Assembly: GCA_963704455.1 (NCBI GenBank)
Contig: OY969905.1
Coordinates: 744,001-808,000, forward strand
DNA length: 64,000 nucleotides
Direction of reading: 5' to 3'
DNA from: DASTCZ01 sp963704455
Lineage (GTDB): Bacteria; Acidobacteriota; Terriglobia; Acidiferrales; UBA7541
The notes beneath the pieces are model-generated. The model was not told where the DNA came from, made no database searches, and was given only the letters and a program-made list of their open reading frames with translations. Shown in pieces: positions 42,151 through 50,542 of the stretch. Position 1 is the first letter of the stretch. Every line of letters begins with the position of its first letter. A program made the translations under genes and the position numbers.

Positions 42151-42798
42151 GTGAAAGTCCGTTTAAATCTCGCAACAACGCCGCTCGAAAACGACCGCCG
42201 GTTCGTTTTCGGGTACGCCCTCGTCGGGACCCTGGCGGTGATTGTCCTGATTGTGTTTTCGTGGCGCGCCTATTCGATCCGCAAGGCCAATGAAACTCGG
42301 CGCGCGGAGCTGTCGCAGATTGAAAGTGAAATCAGCCGCCTCACGGACCAGCGCAACGATCTGGATACTTTTTTCAATGACACAAAAGTTGCGGAGATCC
42401 GCGACCGCTCAACATTTCTGAATTCCCTAATTGCACAGCGCAGCTTCCCTTGGACGCGCATCTTTATGGACTTTGAGAATTTGCTCCCCGAGGGCGCACG
42501 GATCACCAGCATCGAGCCGCATCTGAAAGAGGGGCACATCGAGCTCACACTGAAAAGCGGCGCCACGTCTGACGAGGCGGGCATGAAATTTATCCTCGCG
42601 CTCGAAGGATCGCGTTCGTTTTCGCACATCGAGGTGACATCGGAGACGCGGCCCGAACGCTCGACCGATGTGGATCGCGTCTCGTACGAGCTAACCGCGT
42701 GGTACTCGGCGGCGGGAGATGCACCCAAGGCGACCGTCCAAATCGAGCCGCATGCTTCGCAACAGGCGCCGGTGGCACATAGCGGACTAAACAAATGA
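42151..42798 (+). CDS. PilN-like alignment complex protein
   Basis: A 215-residue inner-membrane protein from GTG 42151. The very N-terminus VRLNLATTPLENDRR is the PilM-binding INLLP-like motif. One transmembrane helix follows (VFGYALVGTLAVIVLIVFSW), then a coiled coil (RRAELSQIESEISRLTDQRN) and a ferredoxin-like domain (LLPEGARITSIEPHLKEGHI, then LKSGATSDEAGMKFILALEG). The layout is the same as in PilN/GspL-C proteins. Its stop overlaps the PilO-like start (ATGA). Confidence 0.85.
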   Translation: MKVRLNLATTPLENDRRFVFGYALVGTLAVIVLIVFSWRAYSIRKANETRRAELSQIESEISRLTDQRNDLDTFFNDTKVAEIRDRSTFLNSLIAQRSFPWTRIFMDFENLLPEGARITSIEPHLKEGHIELTLKSGATSDEAGMKFILALEGSRSFSHIEVTSETRPERSTDVDRVSYELTAWYSAAGDAPKATVQIEPHASQQAPVAHSGLNK

Positions 42799-43331
42799 AC
42801 ACGAAGACCCGCAAAATCGTAATTCGCGCCGTGCTCGCGCTCGTGCTCATTCTCGATGCCGCGCTGATTGCCGCCAATTACAAGCTTACTGCTTCGCCTG
42901 AGGCCACCGCGGATCAGGTGCGCCTGCTGCGCCGCCGCCGGGACATGATGGCAGCCGATATCCGCCGTGCCACCGACATCCGCAAGAGCCTGCCGGATGT
43001 GCAAACCCAGACTTCCAATTTCTACGAAAAAGATTTGCGGCCCGCCGGAGCCGGGTATTCATCCGTGATCCTCGACCTCGGCACTCTGGCGCGCGAGGCT
43101 GGATTGGAAATCACTACTGCACACTTCCGCGAGAAGGCCGTCGAGAAGCGCGGAGTGGATGAAGTTGCAATCTCCGTTAGCGTATCAGGTGCATATCTGA
43201 GCCTGGTGCGCTTCATCAACGGTCTCGAACGGTCGGGGAGTTTTTATGTGCTCGATAGCCTTTCGATCGATTCAAAAAGTGAAGGCAATTTGCAGTTGAA
43301 TCTCGAATTGCGGACGTACTTTCGTTCATGA
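42795..43331 (+). CDS. PilO-like alignment complex protein
   Basis: A 178-residue protein with one N-terminal transmembrane helix (KIVIRAVLALVLILDAALIA), a coiled coil (QVRLLRRRRDMMAADIRRAT) and a ferredoxin-like C-terminal domain (LDLGTLAREAGLEITTAHFR, then SVSVSGAYLSLVRFINGLER). PilO pairs with PilN in the periplasm to align the motor with the secretin. The start (ATG 42795) and stop (43331) both overlap neighbouring genes by 4 bases, a sign of strict translational coupling. Confidence 0.85.
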   Translation: MNTKTRKIVIRAVLALVLILDAALIAANYKLTASPEATADQVRLLRRRRDMMAADIRRATDIRKSLPDVQTQTSNFYEKDLRPAGAGYSSVILDLGTLAREAGLEITTAHFREKAVEKRGVDEVAISVSVSGAYLSLVRFINGLERSGSFYVLDSLSIDSKSEGNLQLNLELRTYFRS

Positions 43332-43873
43332 CCAAAGCCGAAAAAACGCGTCTCGCAATCATGCTGCCGATTCTGGCGGTGCTTCTCGTTCTTGTTTTCT
43401 TGCATTACTATGGAGAGAGCAATACTTCTCCCGCGCGGGTGTTTGACGCTACAGGCACCTATCAGCCCATGGGCATCGAGAATCCCGCTCTGCGCCGTGA
43501 TTTGCTCGATCATACGCACATGGTGGAATACGCCGGCCGCCACCGCAATATTTTTGACGACCATCTTCCGCCGCCCGAGATAAAGCAGGCGCCTCAGGGG
43601 CCAACTCAAACTATAGTCATGCCGCCCATTGACCCCAAAGACATGCCGCTCGTCTTTCCGATGAAATGCTTTGGTTACGCCGAGGGCCCGGCCGTGGGAA
43701 TGCGCCGCGCATTCTTCACCGATGGGGATGATGTGTTCATCGCAGGCGTCGGCGAAACCATCATGAATCGCTTCCGCCTGGTAAAAATCGGCAATGATTC
43801 TGTGGAAGTCGAGGAGCTGGGCTCCAATCGCCACGCCACCGTGGCGATGGAGCAGGAGACGCGCTCACCATGA
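43328..43873 (+). CDS. PilP/GspC-like protein
   Basis: A 181-residue protein with one N-terminal transmembrane helix (RLAIMLPILAVLLVLVFLHY), a Pro-rich linker (LPPPEIKQAPQGPTQTIVMP) and a small beta domain (MRRAFFTDGDDVFIAGVGET, FRLVKIGNDSVEVEELGS). That domain resembles the HR/PilP domain of GspC and PilP, which binds the secretin. The position after PilM-N-O supports PilP function; sequence alone is moderate. No lipobox is present, so it is anchored by the helix as GspC is, rather than as a PilP lipoprotein. Confidence 0.7.
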   Translation: MTKAEKTRLAIMLPILAVLLVLVFLHYYGESNTSPARVFDATGTYQPMGIENPALRRDLLDHTHMVEYAGRHRNIFDDHLPPPEIKQAPQGPTQTIVMPPIDPKDMPLVFPMKCFGYAEGPAVGMRRAFFTDGDDVFIAGVGETIMNRFRLVKIGNDSVEVEELGSNRHATVAMEQETRSP

Positions 43874-44754
43874 GGCCAACAATGACGCGTGCCGAAACAA
43901 ACCGTATCGGTTGCCACGAACTCAGATGCCCATCTCGCGGCGATCGCGGCTACGCCATGCTTATGGTCATGTTCATGGCCACGATTCTGCTCGTTGGCGC
44001 GATGGGCGTGGCCGTCAACATTAAAAATGAGGGCATTCGAGCACGTGAAGACGAACTCGCCTGGCGCGGAAATCAATATGTCCGCGCCATCCGCATCTAC
44101 TACAAAAAGAATGGCCGCTTCCCAAAGACCCTTGAAGATTTGACGAAGTACACAACCGACCAGCCCCGCTACATCCGCAAAGCCTACAAAGATCCGTTTG
44201 ACACCCAGGACAAGGGCTGGCGCTTCATTTACCTCGGCCCCGGCGGCACGCTGATCAATGGCATCGTCCACAAGACACTTTACGCCGGCGGGTTCCCCGG
44301 CGCCCCTCAGCAGGGCCAGCCCGGCACGGGAACGCCGGGCAGCACTATAAATCCCCCTATAGGACAGCAGCCGGTGGGTGGGATTACACCGCCCGGCACA
44401 GGGGGTGGCACGCCTCAATCAGGCCAAACAGACCCAAATCAGCCCGGCCAGGGCACAGGAACTCCGGGGAGCGGCCCGATTTTCGGCGGGCAGCTAATTG
44501 GCGTCGCCAGTAACGTAAAGACACTCTCCATTCGGATCTGCGATGGCGGTGACACCTACATGACGTGGGAATTTATTTGGGACCCGACGAAGCCGGGGCA
44601 GGGAAATCAGCCCTGCACTCCTGCAAACGTTCTTGCAATGCCGGGAAATAATCAGGGAACGAATCCGGGGCAGAAGCCTCCAACGGCTCCGGGAACGGGC
44701 ACGGGACAAAATCCGCCACAGAACCCGCCGCAGAACCCACAGCAGCAGAATTAG
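43870..44754 (+). CDS. Pseudopilin-like protein with a Gly/Pro/Gln-rich low-complexity region
   Basis: A 294-residue protein. Near residue 27, RGYAMLMVMFMATILLVGAM looks like a class III signal (Arg-Gly before Tyr) and hydrophobic stalk, but Glu5 is missing. GspG-like features follow: NQYVRAIRIYYKKNGRFPKT, LEDLTKY, KDPFDTQDKGWRFIYLGPGG. The middle (about 145-205) and the C-terminus are rich in Gly, Pro, Gln, Thr and Asn, unusual for a pseudopilin. Two Cys pairs could form a disulphide (RICDGG and NQPCTP). It ends the seven-gene operon and may be a GspK-like tip or an altered minor pilin. Confidence 0.7.
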   Translation: MRPTMTRAETNRIGCHELRCPSRGDRGYAMLMVMFMATILLVGAMGVAVNIKNEGIRAREDELAWRGNQYVRAIRIYYKKNGRFPKTLEDLTKYTTDQPRYIRKAYKDPFDTQDKGWRFIYLGPGGTLINGIVHKTLYAGGFPGAPQQGQPGTGTPGSTINPPIGQQPVGGITPPGTGGGTPQSGQTDPNQPGQGTGTPGSGPIFGGQLIGVASNVKTLSIRICDGGDTYMTWEFIWDPTKPGQGNQPCTPANVLAMPGNNQGTNPGQKPPTAPGTGTGQNPPQNPPQNPQQQN

Positions 44755-44790
44755 TCACACGCCAGAGCCAGTCCATTCACTGATTGCAAT

Positions 44791-45612
44791 TCAGAATCTA
44801 CGTACAGCTACGAAGCTGGGACGACTTGGCGTGGACTTCGTTCGGGCGGTTGCCGACTGCTTTGAAGAGACCGCGGGCTGCCCCGCCGCGCCTGCGACTT
44901 GCGATTGCTCGGGAGCCTTATGCGCTGGTGCTGCGGCCGTCCGTTGAGGCGCGGCGGTTTGCTGAGTCTGTTGCGGAGGGTGTTGCGCAACTCGAAAAAT
45001 AATTTTCGCGACGTAATCCTGCGTCTCGCGGTACGGAGGCACGCCGCCATATTGGTCCACGCGTTCGGGGCCGGCATTGTAAGCCGCCAGCGCGAATCGC
45101 ACATCCCCATGAAATCTGTCGAGCAGTTCCTTCAAGTACCGCGCTCCCGCGTCAATGCTCTGCGCTGGGTCAAAAGGATTTTGCACCGCCAGCCGCGCGG
45201 AGGTTGTGGGCAGCAGTTGCATCACGCCCTGCGCATTCTTGCGCGAAATGGCGCGCGGATCGAAATTTGATTCCGCCGCGGCCACGGCCATGAGCAATTG
45301 TCCGTCAAGCCCGTACTTTTTCGCAGCGGCGTCAATCAATTCAGTGTAGCGCTCTGTGGAGAGAGCAATGGCGGCAGGCCCGGGCGTTGGTGTCGGCGCG
45401 AAAAGTTCTTCCGGCTCGATGTTGACGATGTCCTCGACGGCCACGTCCACCGTGCCGCCCGACACGTGAAGCCGGATAATAGGTCCCAAATTTTCGTAAC
45501 CGGTAATGTGAATGCGCTGGCCGCTGCGGAGCACCGCGTATTCCGCGCGCACCCCCGGAGCGAAGAAGCACGCAAATATCGCCAGAAGCGCCGCGGCTTT
45601 CAGAATTCGCAT
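44791..45612 (-). CDS. Lytic transglycosylase, SLT (goose-lysozyme-like) domain
   Basis: A 273-residue exported protein with a signal peptide (MRILKAAALLAIFACFFAPG, cleavage near GVRA). A short SH3-like region (YAVLRSGQRIHITGYENLGP) precedes the SLT domain: catalytic Glu in AVAAAESNFDP, QGVMQLLPTTSARL, SIDAGARYLKELLDRFHGDV and ALAAYNAGPERVDQYGGVPP with the Y-N-A-G motif. The Gln/Ala/Pro-rich C-terminal tail is probably disordered. It cuts peptidoglycan glycan strands, which may make room for pilus or secretion machinery next door. Its start overlaps the HAD gene stop (ATGA). Confidence 0.9.
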   Translation of the reverse strand: MRILKAAALLAIFACFFAPGVRAEYAVLRSGQRIHITGYENLGPIIRLHVSGGTVDVAVEDIVNIEPEELFAPTPTPGPAAIALSTERYTELIDAAAKKYGLDGQLLMAVAAAESNFDPRAISRKNAQGVMQLLPTTSARLAVQNPFDPAQSIDAGARYLKELLDRFHGDVRFALAAYNAGPERVDQYGGVPPYRETQDYVAKIIFRVAQHPPQQTQQTAAPQRTAAAPAHKAPEQSQVAGAAGQPAVSSKQSATARTKSTPSRPSFVAVRRF

Positions 45613-46487
45613 CAGGCGTCACCCAGCGCGTAGGCGCAGATAGCGTGCGCGACGCCCGCTTCATCATTCGAGAGCGTTGTGCGGTAGCCGGTGGTCTTCA
45701 GTTCCGCCACGCTGTTTCCCATCACGATTGGCATTCCTGCGTATTCGAGCATCTCGCGGTCGTTCAGGTTGTCCCCGATGGCCATCACTTCTTCGCGCGC
45801 GTAGCCCTGGCGCGCGGCCCATTCGGCAAGAGTCGCGCCCTTGGAGACACCGGGATGAACAACGTCCACAAGCGCGAAGTCGCGCGACTCGTACTCCGTG
45901 ATGGCCAGCGCAAATTGGTTAGACGCGTTCATCGCACGAAGGGTAGCGGCTGTTTCGCGCGTCGCCATCATTGTCCCAGTGTACATGACTTGGATTGGGT
46001 CTTCGGTCAGGCAATCCTCAAGCGGAGTGCAGAAAGCGATGTACTGCTTGTTTCGTTCGTAGTAGCCTCGGCGGTGCGGGTCATCCAGATTCATCCGCTC
46101 AAAAATTACCTGTTCGGCCTGAGGCCGGTCAAAGACTACGGCCGCGCCGTCGCGAAATTCCGTGGTAGCCGCAAGGACTCGGCGTGCTTCCGCCGCGGGC
46201 AGCATGTGGCGCAACTGCGTTTCGCCGCCGCTTGATTTCACCACCGCGCCATTGTTGACGATCATCGTTATCTTGCATTGAAGCTGCTCGCTGATGGGCC
46301 GCGCGAAATCAAAGCGGCGTCCTGTCACGAGCGCGACCTCGATGCCGGAGCTTACCGCGCGGGCAATCGCGCGCTGGTTGGCCGGCGGAACCTGCCAGTG
46401 GCTGTCAAGAAGCGTGCCGTCAATATCCACGGCGATAAGTCGGATGCCCACGCTTCTATTGTAGCTGTCGGCGCTTGAGGCCGCCAT
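45612..46487 (-). CDS. HAD-superfamily phosphatase, Cof type
   Basis: A 291-residue cytoplasmic hydrolase. Motif I IAVDIDGTLLDS carries the nucleophile Asp and the acid/base Asp; motif II is in EVALVTGRR (Thr/Ser); motif III Lys in HPGVSKGATLAEWA; motif IV MAIGDNLNDREMLEYAGMPI. Between them is the type IIB cap (LRHMLPAAEARRVLAATTEF). Cof-type HADs act on sugar phosphates or flavin/thiamine intermediates; substrate cannot be told. The start is ATG 46487. It is first in a two-gene minus-strand unit with the transglycosylase. Confidence 0.88.
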   Translation of the reverse strand: MAASSADSYNRSVGIRLIAVDIDGTLLDSHWQVPPANQRAIARAVSSGIEVALVTGRRFDFARPISEQLQCKITMIVNNGAVVKSSGGETQLRHMLPAAEARRVLAATTEFRDGAAVVFDRPQAEQVIFERMNLDDPHRRGYYERNKQYIAFCTPLEDCLTEDPIQVMYTGTMMATRETAATLRAMNASNQFALAITEYESRDFALVDVVHPGVSKGATLAEWAARQGYAREEVMAIGDNLNDREMLEYAGMPIVMGNSVAELKTTGYRTTLSNDEAGVAHAICAYALGDA

Positions 46488-46527
46488 CGCCGCTTCGATT
46501 TAGTTTCGCGGGTCGCATCCAATAGGG

Positions 46528-46557
46528 TTGAAATTATATATAGGATATCGTTAAAAT
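46528..46557 (+). promoter_or_regulatory. Sigma-70-type promoter
   Basis: TTGAAA (46528-46533), 18-base AT-rich spacer, TAAAAT (46552-46557), each one base from consensus. It lies about 75 bases before the secreted-protein gene at 46635 and 40 bases beyond the start of the divergent HAD gene. Confidence 0.65.
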
Positions 46558-46634
46558 GTCGCCCCATGCCGGGGTCTATCGGCCCTGGCAATTTATAAGC
46601 AGGAATTCTTAGATTGTCCGAAGTGAGGCGCCCA

Positions 46635-47561
46635 ATGCAATCCAGCCCTAAGCGTTTCCACTGCTTCATTATTCCATGCGTCCTTCTTTTGGTTGCCCCG
46701 GTTTTGCTTGCTGGAGCCCCCGGCGGCGATTCCGTGTTTGAGAAGCAGATGCCCTCCGCGCAACTCGCCTTTCTCAATGGGTTCGCCGGACGCATGTCAA
46801 ATGAAGTAATGAAGGACGGCCAGTTCAAGAAGTTAGTTCACAACGTCGTGCCGGACGCTCCCTATCATTACCACAGGGATTTGCCGCTTCCGGAAATCCT
46901 CGAAACTGTGCTTTCCAGCGCGCCGATGGAAGTTGAAATCCGCGACGGCCGATACGCCATGGTCCCCAGCCGCACCGACCCGCGGGGAGGCGGCCTCGGA
47001 TTCATGTGGACCGACATGCAGGACGGCATCGCTCTCGGAGGATTCTCTTTTCATCCCACGAACGGCGAGCCAACGCCGACACTCACGATTTTTTCCAAGC
47101 AAGTGAAGGAAGAATCGCTTGCAATGAGCCAGCTTCCCCTGGCGTTTACTGAAGACATGTACCAATGGTCCGCCGCAACCGGAATACCGCCGGTTCTGAC
47201 GCGATACTTTATCAACGCATCCGGCATGAAGATTGTGCTGGAGCACGACGAAGATTATTGCGCTCACCCGGATGACGCGCCCGCGCCGCCTGCAGATGTT
47301 TGCGAGCAGGAGAACGCAGACGCCGCGGACGTGGACATGGAAGCCGCCTATTTTATGGAGCGCACAGGCTACGCATCGAATGCCACTGCGTATATGGCGG
47401 TCGGAACGGAACAGGTTGATTGGATCGCGCTCCGCGAAACGACATGCAGGGTTGGCCCGGACCGGCTGAGGTGCCGCATTCGCATGACGCGCGAACGCAC
47501 GCACGTGCTGATAAAGCGGCGCCACGCGCCGGTTCCGACGCCGCATCCAGTGCATAGGTAA
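46635..47561 (+). CDS. Predicted secreted protein of unknown function
   Basis: A 308-residue protein from ATG 46635 (gtgaggcgccc upstream); TTG 46614 is also in frame. Signal peptide: RFHCFIIPCVLLLVAPVLLA. The body includes DAPYHYHRDLPLPEILETVL and TDPRGGGLGFMWTDMQDGIA, then a Cys/acidic segment (EDYCAHPDDAPAPPADVCEQ, then ENADAADVDMEAAYF), and TTCRVGPDRLRCRIRM near the end. Four cysteines could form two disulphides in the periplasm. I recognise no family. It is the only gene behind the promoter at 46528-46557. Confidence 0.6.
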   Translation: MQSSPKRFHCFIIPCVLLLVAPVLLAGAPGGDSVFEKQMPSAQLAFLNGFAGRMSNEVMKDGQFKKLVHNVVPDAPYHYHRDLPLPEILETVLSSAPMEVEIRDGRYAMVPSRTDPRGGGLGFMWTDMQDGIALGGFSFHPTNGEPTPTLTIFSKQVKEESLAMSQLPLAFTEDMYQWSAATGIPPVLTRYFINASGMKIVLEHDEDYCAHPDDAPAPPADVCEQENADAADVDMEAAYFMERTGYASNATAYMAVGTEQVDWIALRETTCRVGPDRLRCRIRMTRERTHVLIKRRHAPVPTPHPVHR

Positions 47562-47617
47562 GGCGGGTCCGCGCGGGCAATTGTGCGGGACGCCAAATTA
47601 ATCCGGAAATTCAAAAT

Positions 47618-48196
47618 TTACTTGCCGACTGGTCTCACTGACGTCTCGCCGCGCTGATATTTTTGTCCATCGTACTTGTATTTGACAGTAAAGACTTCTA
47701 CCGCGGTCGAGGAGATTCCCCGGATGTCGAAATAGCCATTTGTTTTCGATTTTAACACTTCGATTCCAACCTCGTCGGCTCTAAGTATCAGGTCGTATCC
47801 ACGCGCCGTTTTTCCGAACACCCAGTATGGATCCGTGGTCGCGCCGAACAGGCATCCGTCGGTCGGCAGCACCACAAAATCGATTTGATCCTTGTCGTGC
47901 AGATGGATCTCCGACGCCATGAACCAGGACGCGGGGGCTTCATTTGCGTGCGCAGTCTGCACGCACTTGGTCACGCGATCGTCCGCGCGCAAGAGTTTCA
48001 CAATTTCCTCAGGGAGGGGCGCAGGACGTTCAACCGGAGGGTGGTCGATATAGTTGCCGTGCTTTTTCTCGACTTTGCCCTCGGTTCCGAACAAAGTCTG
48101 CTCGCGCTTCTCCGATTGGCCGGCAGACTGACGAGCGAAAGCAACGGCAAGCATTGCTGCCGTCAAAGCCACGCAAATGAATTTCTTCCATCGCAT
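47618..48196 (-). CDS. Predicted secreted protein of unknown function
   Basis: A 192-residue protein with a clear signal peptide (MRWKKFICVALTAAMLAVAF, cleavage near SAGQ). The mature part has QTLFGTEGKVEKKHGNYIDH, PLPEEIVKLLRADDRVTKCV, PASWFMASEIHLHDKDQIDF and YDLILRADEVGIEVLKSKTN; the last half looks like a beta-sheet domain. Two cysteines (TKCVQTAH and TDGCLF) could be paired. No named family comes to mind. It is convergent with the gene at 46635 and divergent from the SRPBCC gene at 48333. Confidence 0.6.
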   Translation of the reverse strand: MRWKKFICVALTAAMLAVAFARQSAGQSEKREQTLFGTEGKVEKKHGNYIDHPPVERPAPLPEEIVKLLRADDRVTKCVQTAHANEAPASWFMASEIHLHDKDQIDFVVLPTDGCLFGATTDPYWVFGKTARGYDLILRADEVGIEVLKSKTNGYFDIRGISSTAVEVFTVKYKYDGQKYQRGETSVRPVGK

Positions 48197-48332
48197 CGAA
48201 TCGTCCCGACCTTTGGCGCCTGAGCCAGCGCCATGGATGATTATCGCTTGCCTGACTCAAAACGGAAAGCGCCGCTCCGATTCGCGGGTGTGCTACCCTA
48301 CGTAAACGATCGCAAATGGAGAGGAACAATTC

Positions 48333-48914
48333 ATGAATTCCAATATTTTCACCCGCAGGGATTTTTCCGTGCGCATGGCGACATTTTTCTCGGGCCTCGG
48401 CATCGCCGGAATCGCATTTCCGTCACGAATCGGCGCCAGCGAGCCGGGCGTTGTCGCTCAAGCCGCAAGCGGCGACGAGATATCGCATTCGGCGGAGGCC
48501 ATCCATATGGAGGTCTCCTTCAAGGCCAGCCGCAAGCGCGTGTATGACGCTCTCACGGACACCGCGCAATTCGACAAAGTGGTGCAGCTCAGCGCGGCTG
48601 TAAAGTCCGGAATGGCCCTCGGTAACAAGCCCACCGCGATCAGCCGCGAAGTCGGCGGCGGATTCACGCTTTACGGCGGCTATATCACCGGAAGGCATCT
48701 CGACCTCGTCCCCAACGAACGAATCGTCCAGGCTTGGCGCTCCGCCAGTTGGCATCCGGGTGATTTTTCGATCGCGCGGTTCGACTTGAAAGGTGACGGC
48801 TCCGATACAAGATTGACTTTCGACCACAGGGGTTTTCCGAATGGCGCGGCGGCGAGCCTGCTCGAAGGATGGAATGAAAACTATTGGGAGCCGCTCAAGA
48901 AGGCTCTGGCTTAG
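48333..48914 (+). CDS. SRPBCC/AHSA1-type protein with a Tat-like signal
   Basis: A 193-residue protein. The N-terminus MNSNIFTRRDFSVRMATFFS holds TRRDFS, a good twin-arginine motif, followed by a weakly hydrophobic stretch (GLGIAGIAFPSRIGASEPGV) and an Ala-rich cleavage zone. The rest is the helix-grip START/AHSA1 domain: IHMEVSFKASRKRVYDALTD, GGGFTLYGGYITGRHLDLVP, NERIVQAWRSASWHPGDFSI, and LTFDHRGFPNGAAASLLEGW. The family binds hydrophobic ligands; export via Tat would make it a periplasmic lipid- or small-molecule-binding protein. tatA and tatC are at 58 kb. Confidence 0.72.
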   Translation: MNSNIFTRRDFSVRMATFFSGLGIAGIAFPSRIGASEPGVVAQAASGDEISHSAEAIHMEVSFKASRKRVYDALTDTAQFDKVVQLSAAVKSGMALGNKPTAISREVGGGFTLYGGYITGRHLDLVPNERIVQAWRSASWHPGDFSIARFDLKGDGSDTRLTFDHRGFPNGAAASLLEGWNENYWEPLKKALA

Positions 48915-48984
48915 AATCTGTATCATTGAAGAATCCACTCTTGCTGCTCGATGAGTAGAGCGTTCGGCCAGGAGGAAGTGGAAG

Positions 48985-49419
48985 ATGAAATTCAAACGGG
49001 TTGTTGACAAGAGCTTTGTCGTCCGAACACAGCTCGATACTGTCTGGAATCACATCGCCAAGGTTGAGCAATGGCCCACTTGGGCCAAGCACATTCGATC
49101 CGTTGTCGCCTCGCCTCCGGGAAAACTCACCGCGGAAAGCCGTGCAACGCTCAAGCTGAGCAATGGAGTGCGTACGTCCTTCCAAATGATTGAATTCGAT
49201 CCGCCGCGCCACTGGAAATGGGCCGGTGATTTCTTAGGAGCTGAGGTTTTCTACGACCACATCTTCCTTCAAAGAAATCCCGGCGAAACGACGGTCCGCT
49301 TTACTGTGGATGTAGGTGGCGGGCCGGCGCCGCTCATCCGAGGAATTTTCGGCTTCATTTATCGAAGGAATTTGGAGCGTGCGGTTCCGTTGCTCATCCG
49401 GGAGATAGAAGCGAAGTAA
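48985..49419 (+). CDS. SRPBCC family protein (polyketide cyclase/dehydrase-like)
   Basis: A 144-residue protein starting at ATG 48985 behind a ggaggaag site. VDKSFVVRTQLDTVWNHIAK, VEQWPTWAKHIRSV, FQMIEFDPPRHWKWAGDFLG, and TTVRFTVDVGGGPAPLIRGI form the START-like helix-grip fold (N-terminal strand, W-P-x-W, long C-terminal helix). It has no signal peptide, unlike its upstream neighbour of the same superfamily 70 bases away. Ligand unknown. Confidence 0.75.
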   Translation: MKFKRVVDKSFVVRTQLDTVWNHIAKVEQWPTWAKHIRSVVASPPGKLTAESRATLKLSNGVRTSFQMIEFDPPRHWKWAGDFLGAEVFYDHIFLQRNPGETTVRFTVDVGGGPAPLIRGIFGFIYRRNLERAVPLLIREIEAK

Positions 49420-49604
49420 TGCACTGTGTTCGTATTGGGAGTGCCAGGGCAGAGATGGCTGTGGCAAGTAGTGATCCGCGCAGGAACAACGGGAGTGCCT
49501 CTCGTGAAGACGCATTCCCTCTTTGCTGTCCAATGTAGAACACCCTGAAGCAATCTGCGTGGCGTAGAATGTGATGGCAATTCGATTTGCCGGGGGATTC
49601 TCCT

Positions 49605-50339
49605 ATGAAAATGAATGGCGGCTTGTGGCGGCCGGGAATGATCGTCTTCGTTATAGTTGTCGCGACTGTGGCGTTTGGAGGCCAAGCCACGCCCCAGAAC
49701 GCGCCTGAAAAAGCACTCATCGTAAATGGGAAACCCGTGGCGGGCGCGCTGACGGACGTGCAGGGCCGCACTTACGTTGACCTGCAAATGCTTTCGCAGG
49801 CCCTGGGAGCAACGCTCACGATTGAGACCGACCGAATCACGCTCGTAACCGGGTCATCAGTCGGCGGCATTGGCGGCGCAACAAGCGGCCCGCGCTCCAA
49901 TCAGCAATTGGTGGCGATCGCGCCGTCCGGCGGTGAACACCTTTCCATAAATTTCCGGGCGGCAGCGATCTCTGCCCTCGGCGAAATGCGCCAGTGGCAA
50001 GGCGCCGTCGAAAGCGTGATTTCCACCGGCGTTCCCGTGGTGGGCTCGTGGCCGCAGGACTACCGCGACCAGGCCGAGTCCGCCATCAACCAAGCAAAAG
50101 TTTTTGCCCTCACCGACGAAGATCACAGCGCTCTCCGCCTGATTGAGAATGATTTTGCCAATTTAAGGGATTGGTCGGAAACGGTCGTCGCGGAAAGAAA
50201 AAATCTGAACGCCGCGCGTTTCGTGGATCCCGATGCGCTGAAAAAGGATACGGCCCTCACAAAAATTACCGCCTGCAGCCGTTTTCTAGGCGGAATGATC
50301 AGCGGCGGAACTTATTCGGACAACGCGAATTGCCACTAA
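49605..50339 (+). CDS. Predicted exported protein with a copper-amine-oxidase-N-like domain
   Basis: A 244-residue protein from ATG 49605 (gggga upstream). Signal or membrane segment: MIVFVIVVATVAFGGQA. Residues about 40-80, NGKPVAGALTDVQGRTYVDL then LSQALGATLTIETDRITLV, match the small Cu_amine_oxidN1-type stalk domain found in many exported proteins. The rest is alpha-helical (ISALGEMRQWQGAVESVIST; DEDHSALRLIENDFANLRDW) and unassigned. One Cys lies near the end (ITACSRFLGG) and one at the C-terminus (NCH). Role unknown. Confidence 0.65.
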   Translation: MKMNGGLWRPGMIVFVIVVATVAFGGQATPQNAPEKALIVNGKPVAGALTDVQGRTYVDLQMLSQALGATLTIETDRITLVTGSSVGGIGGATSGPRSNQQLVAIAPSGGEHLSINFRAAAISALGEMRQWQGAVESVISTGVPVVGSWPQDYRDQAESAINQAKVFALTDEDHSALRLIENDFANLRDWSETVVAERKNLNAARFVDPDALKKDTALTKITACSRFLGGMISGGTYSDNANCH

Positions 50340-50377
50340 CGAAGGATCGACGGTGATGGGACTTCCGCACCTGAAGG

Positions 50378-50542
50378 CTACTTTTTCTTCTTCGTGGTTG
50401 GCTTCGGCTTCAAAGTCTTGGCGTACTCATAACTGATCGCAAGATATTTCTTCAGCTCTCCGATTTTGCCCAACTGCGCGTCGGGAACGGCTACATAGCG
50501 CAAAAGACGGGATTGGGAGAATGCGTTAAACTGTGTCCCCAT
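50378..50542 (-). CDS. Possible small basic protein
   Basis: A 54-codon frame with SRLLRYVAVPDAQLGKIGEL, KKYLAISYEYAKTLKPKP and a TTKKKK end. It has protein-like composition and a Lys-rich tail, but the start ATG shares CATG with the carbonic anhydrase start on the other strand, and no ribosome binding site precedes it. It could be the 3' part of a lost gene or a real small protein. The only other content of the 50340-50540 spacer is the leader of the carbonic anhydrase gene. Confidence 0.3.
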   Translation of the reverse strand: MGTQFNAFSQSRLLRYVAVPDAQLGKIGELKKYLAISYEYAKTLKPKPTTKKKK

